Assembly (NCBI RefSeq): GCF_022808985.1
Contig: NZ_JAKZFT010000017.1
Coordinates: 1 to 64,000, forward strand
Length of the DNA: 64,000 nucleotides
Direction: 5' to 3'
Origin: Geotalea sp. SG265
GTDB lineage: Bacteria; Desulfobacterota; Desulfuromonadia; Geobacterales; Geobacteraceae
This document shows positions 63,559 through 64,000 of the stretch, piece after piece. Below the pieces are notes generated by a model that had not been told where the DNA came from, did no database searches, and was given only the letters and a program-made list of their open reading frames with translations. Position numbers and translations under genes: made by a program. Position 1 is the first letter of the stretch; every line of letters starts with the position of its first letter.

Positions 63559-64000
63559 TCAGTGTTGAATCCCTTCCCTGCGCAGCACTTTCGCAAAGGT
63601 CATAAAAATGATTTTCAAATCAAGCAAGAGAGATCGGTGCTTCAGGTAATATTCGTCGTATTGGACCTTTATGGGAATTGGCAGTTCATCACGGCCGTTT
63701 ATCTGAGCCCAACCTGTCAAACCAGGTTTCAATAGGTGTATCCCCTTTTCGGTCCGCAATCTAATAAGGTCATCTTGATTGAATAAAGCTGGTCTGGGGC
63801 CAACAAAGCTCATATTGCCATTAAGGATGCTAAACAATTGTGGTAATTCATCAAGGCTTGACTTCCGAAGAAACTTACCGATCGGAGTCAGATAACGATC
63901 AGGATCATAAAGCAGGTGGGTAGCGACCGCAGGAGTTTCTATCCTCATGCTGCGAAATTTTGGCATTTTGAAAATACAGTTATGCTTGCCCACTCGGTCG
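63559..64000 (-). CDS. Undecaprenyl-phosphate sugar phosphotransferase (5' part outside window)
   Basis: The C-terminal part (about 147 residues) of a bacterial sugar transferase (PF02397). The frame enters the window at its right edge, so the N-terminal membrane part is missing. Conserved blocks are KMPKFRSMR, FLRKSSLDELPQLFSILNGN, SFVGPRPALF, LKPGLTGWAQINGRDELP and KVQYDEYYLKHRSLLLD. Such enzymes transfer a sugar-1-phosphate to undecaprenyl phosphate to start surface-glycan synthesis. It is the first step expected for the neighbouring polysaccharide locus. A GTG at 63993 is not a true start. Confidence 0.9.
   Translation of the reverse strand, partial: DRVGKHNCIFKMPKFRSMRIETPAVATHLLYDPDRYLTPIGKFLRKSSLDELPQLFSILNGNMSFVGPRPALFNQDDLIRLRTEKGIHLLKPGLTGWAQINGRDELPIPIKVQYDEYYLKHRSLLLDLKIIFMTFAKVLRREGIQH

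Overview
The window looks like a chromosomal segment of a Geobacterales bacterium (Geobacter/Geotalea type). The evidence is a cytochrome with 27 CXXCH motifs built from triheme c7-type units, an octaheme and a diheme c-type cytochrome, a DUF3373-type outer-membrane porin, a long chemotaxis operon with HEAT-repeat and DUF4388 proteins, and the housekeeping order rnc-radical SAM-era-der / tmk-holB-ricT-metG / yicC-gmk-rpoZ-rel-ridA. From memory this order resembles the G. sulfurreducens region around leuS and its 27-heme cytochrome. No database comparison was made.

Region 1 (1-11.6 kb) is accessory DNA that ends at a tRNA-Gly(CCC) gene. Reading toward the tRNA it holds: the N-terminal part of an Mrr-like restriction endonuclease without its nuclease domain; a secreted InlB-type repeat protein; a large Sec-signal RHS/YD-repeat protein with a candidate immunity gene at its 3' end; an MNT nucleotidyltransferase followed by a broken partner gene; a 1.1 kb non-coding stretch with a 17-bp inverted repeat; a tyrosine recombinase of the Integrase_1 type; a small excisionase-like protein; and a second, DUF3596-like integrase that ends 12 bp from the tRNA 3' end. 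This is the usual layout of one end of a tRNA-integrated island. The other end is not in the window.

Region 2 (11.6-20.4 kb) is core metabolism on the minus strand: CCA-adding enzyme, FlgM, a HAD phosphatase, guaA and guaB (separated by a cruciform-forming repeat), an M42 peptidase, a DUF151 nuclease and miaB. Region 3 (20.4-31.6 kb) carries envelope and electron-transfer genes (porin, small secreted protein, octaheme and diheme cytochromes, 27-heme cytochrome) around rpsT, holA, lptE and leuS. Region 4 (31.6-44.8 kb) is a 13-gene chemotaxis-like operon with CheA, two CheW-type proteins, CheB, CheR, several receivers, an ExeA-like ATPase and a HEAT protein, but no methyl-accepting receptor. 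Region 5 (44.9-59.0 kb) holds ribosome-biogenesis GTPases, RNase III, a divergent tmk operon, rpmB, and the yicC-gmk-rpoZ-rel-ridA set. Region 6 (59.1-64 kb) has a RelE/Phd toxin-antitoxin pair and the start of a surface-polysaccharide locus (Wzi-like protein, WbpM-type dehydratase, sugar transferase cut by the window edge).

The most unusual structure is a composite intergenic repeat with a strict 7-bp period. It recurs in the gaps from 54.1 to 59.9 kb. It combines GTTCNAN units, a GTTAAAA link, sometimes GGTAACA units, and TCACNNN units that usually run up to a gene's stop codon.
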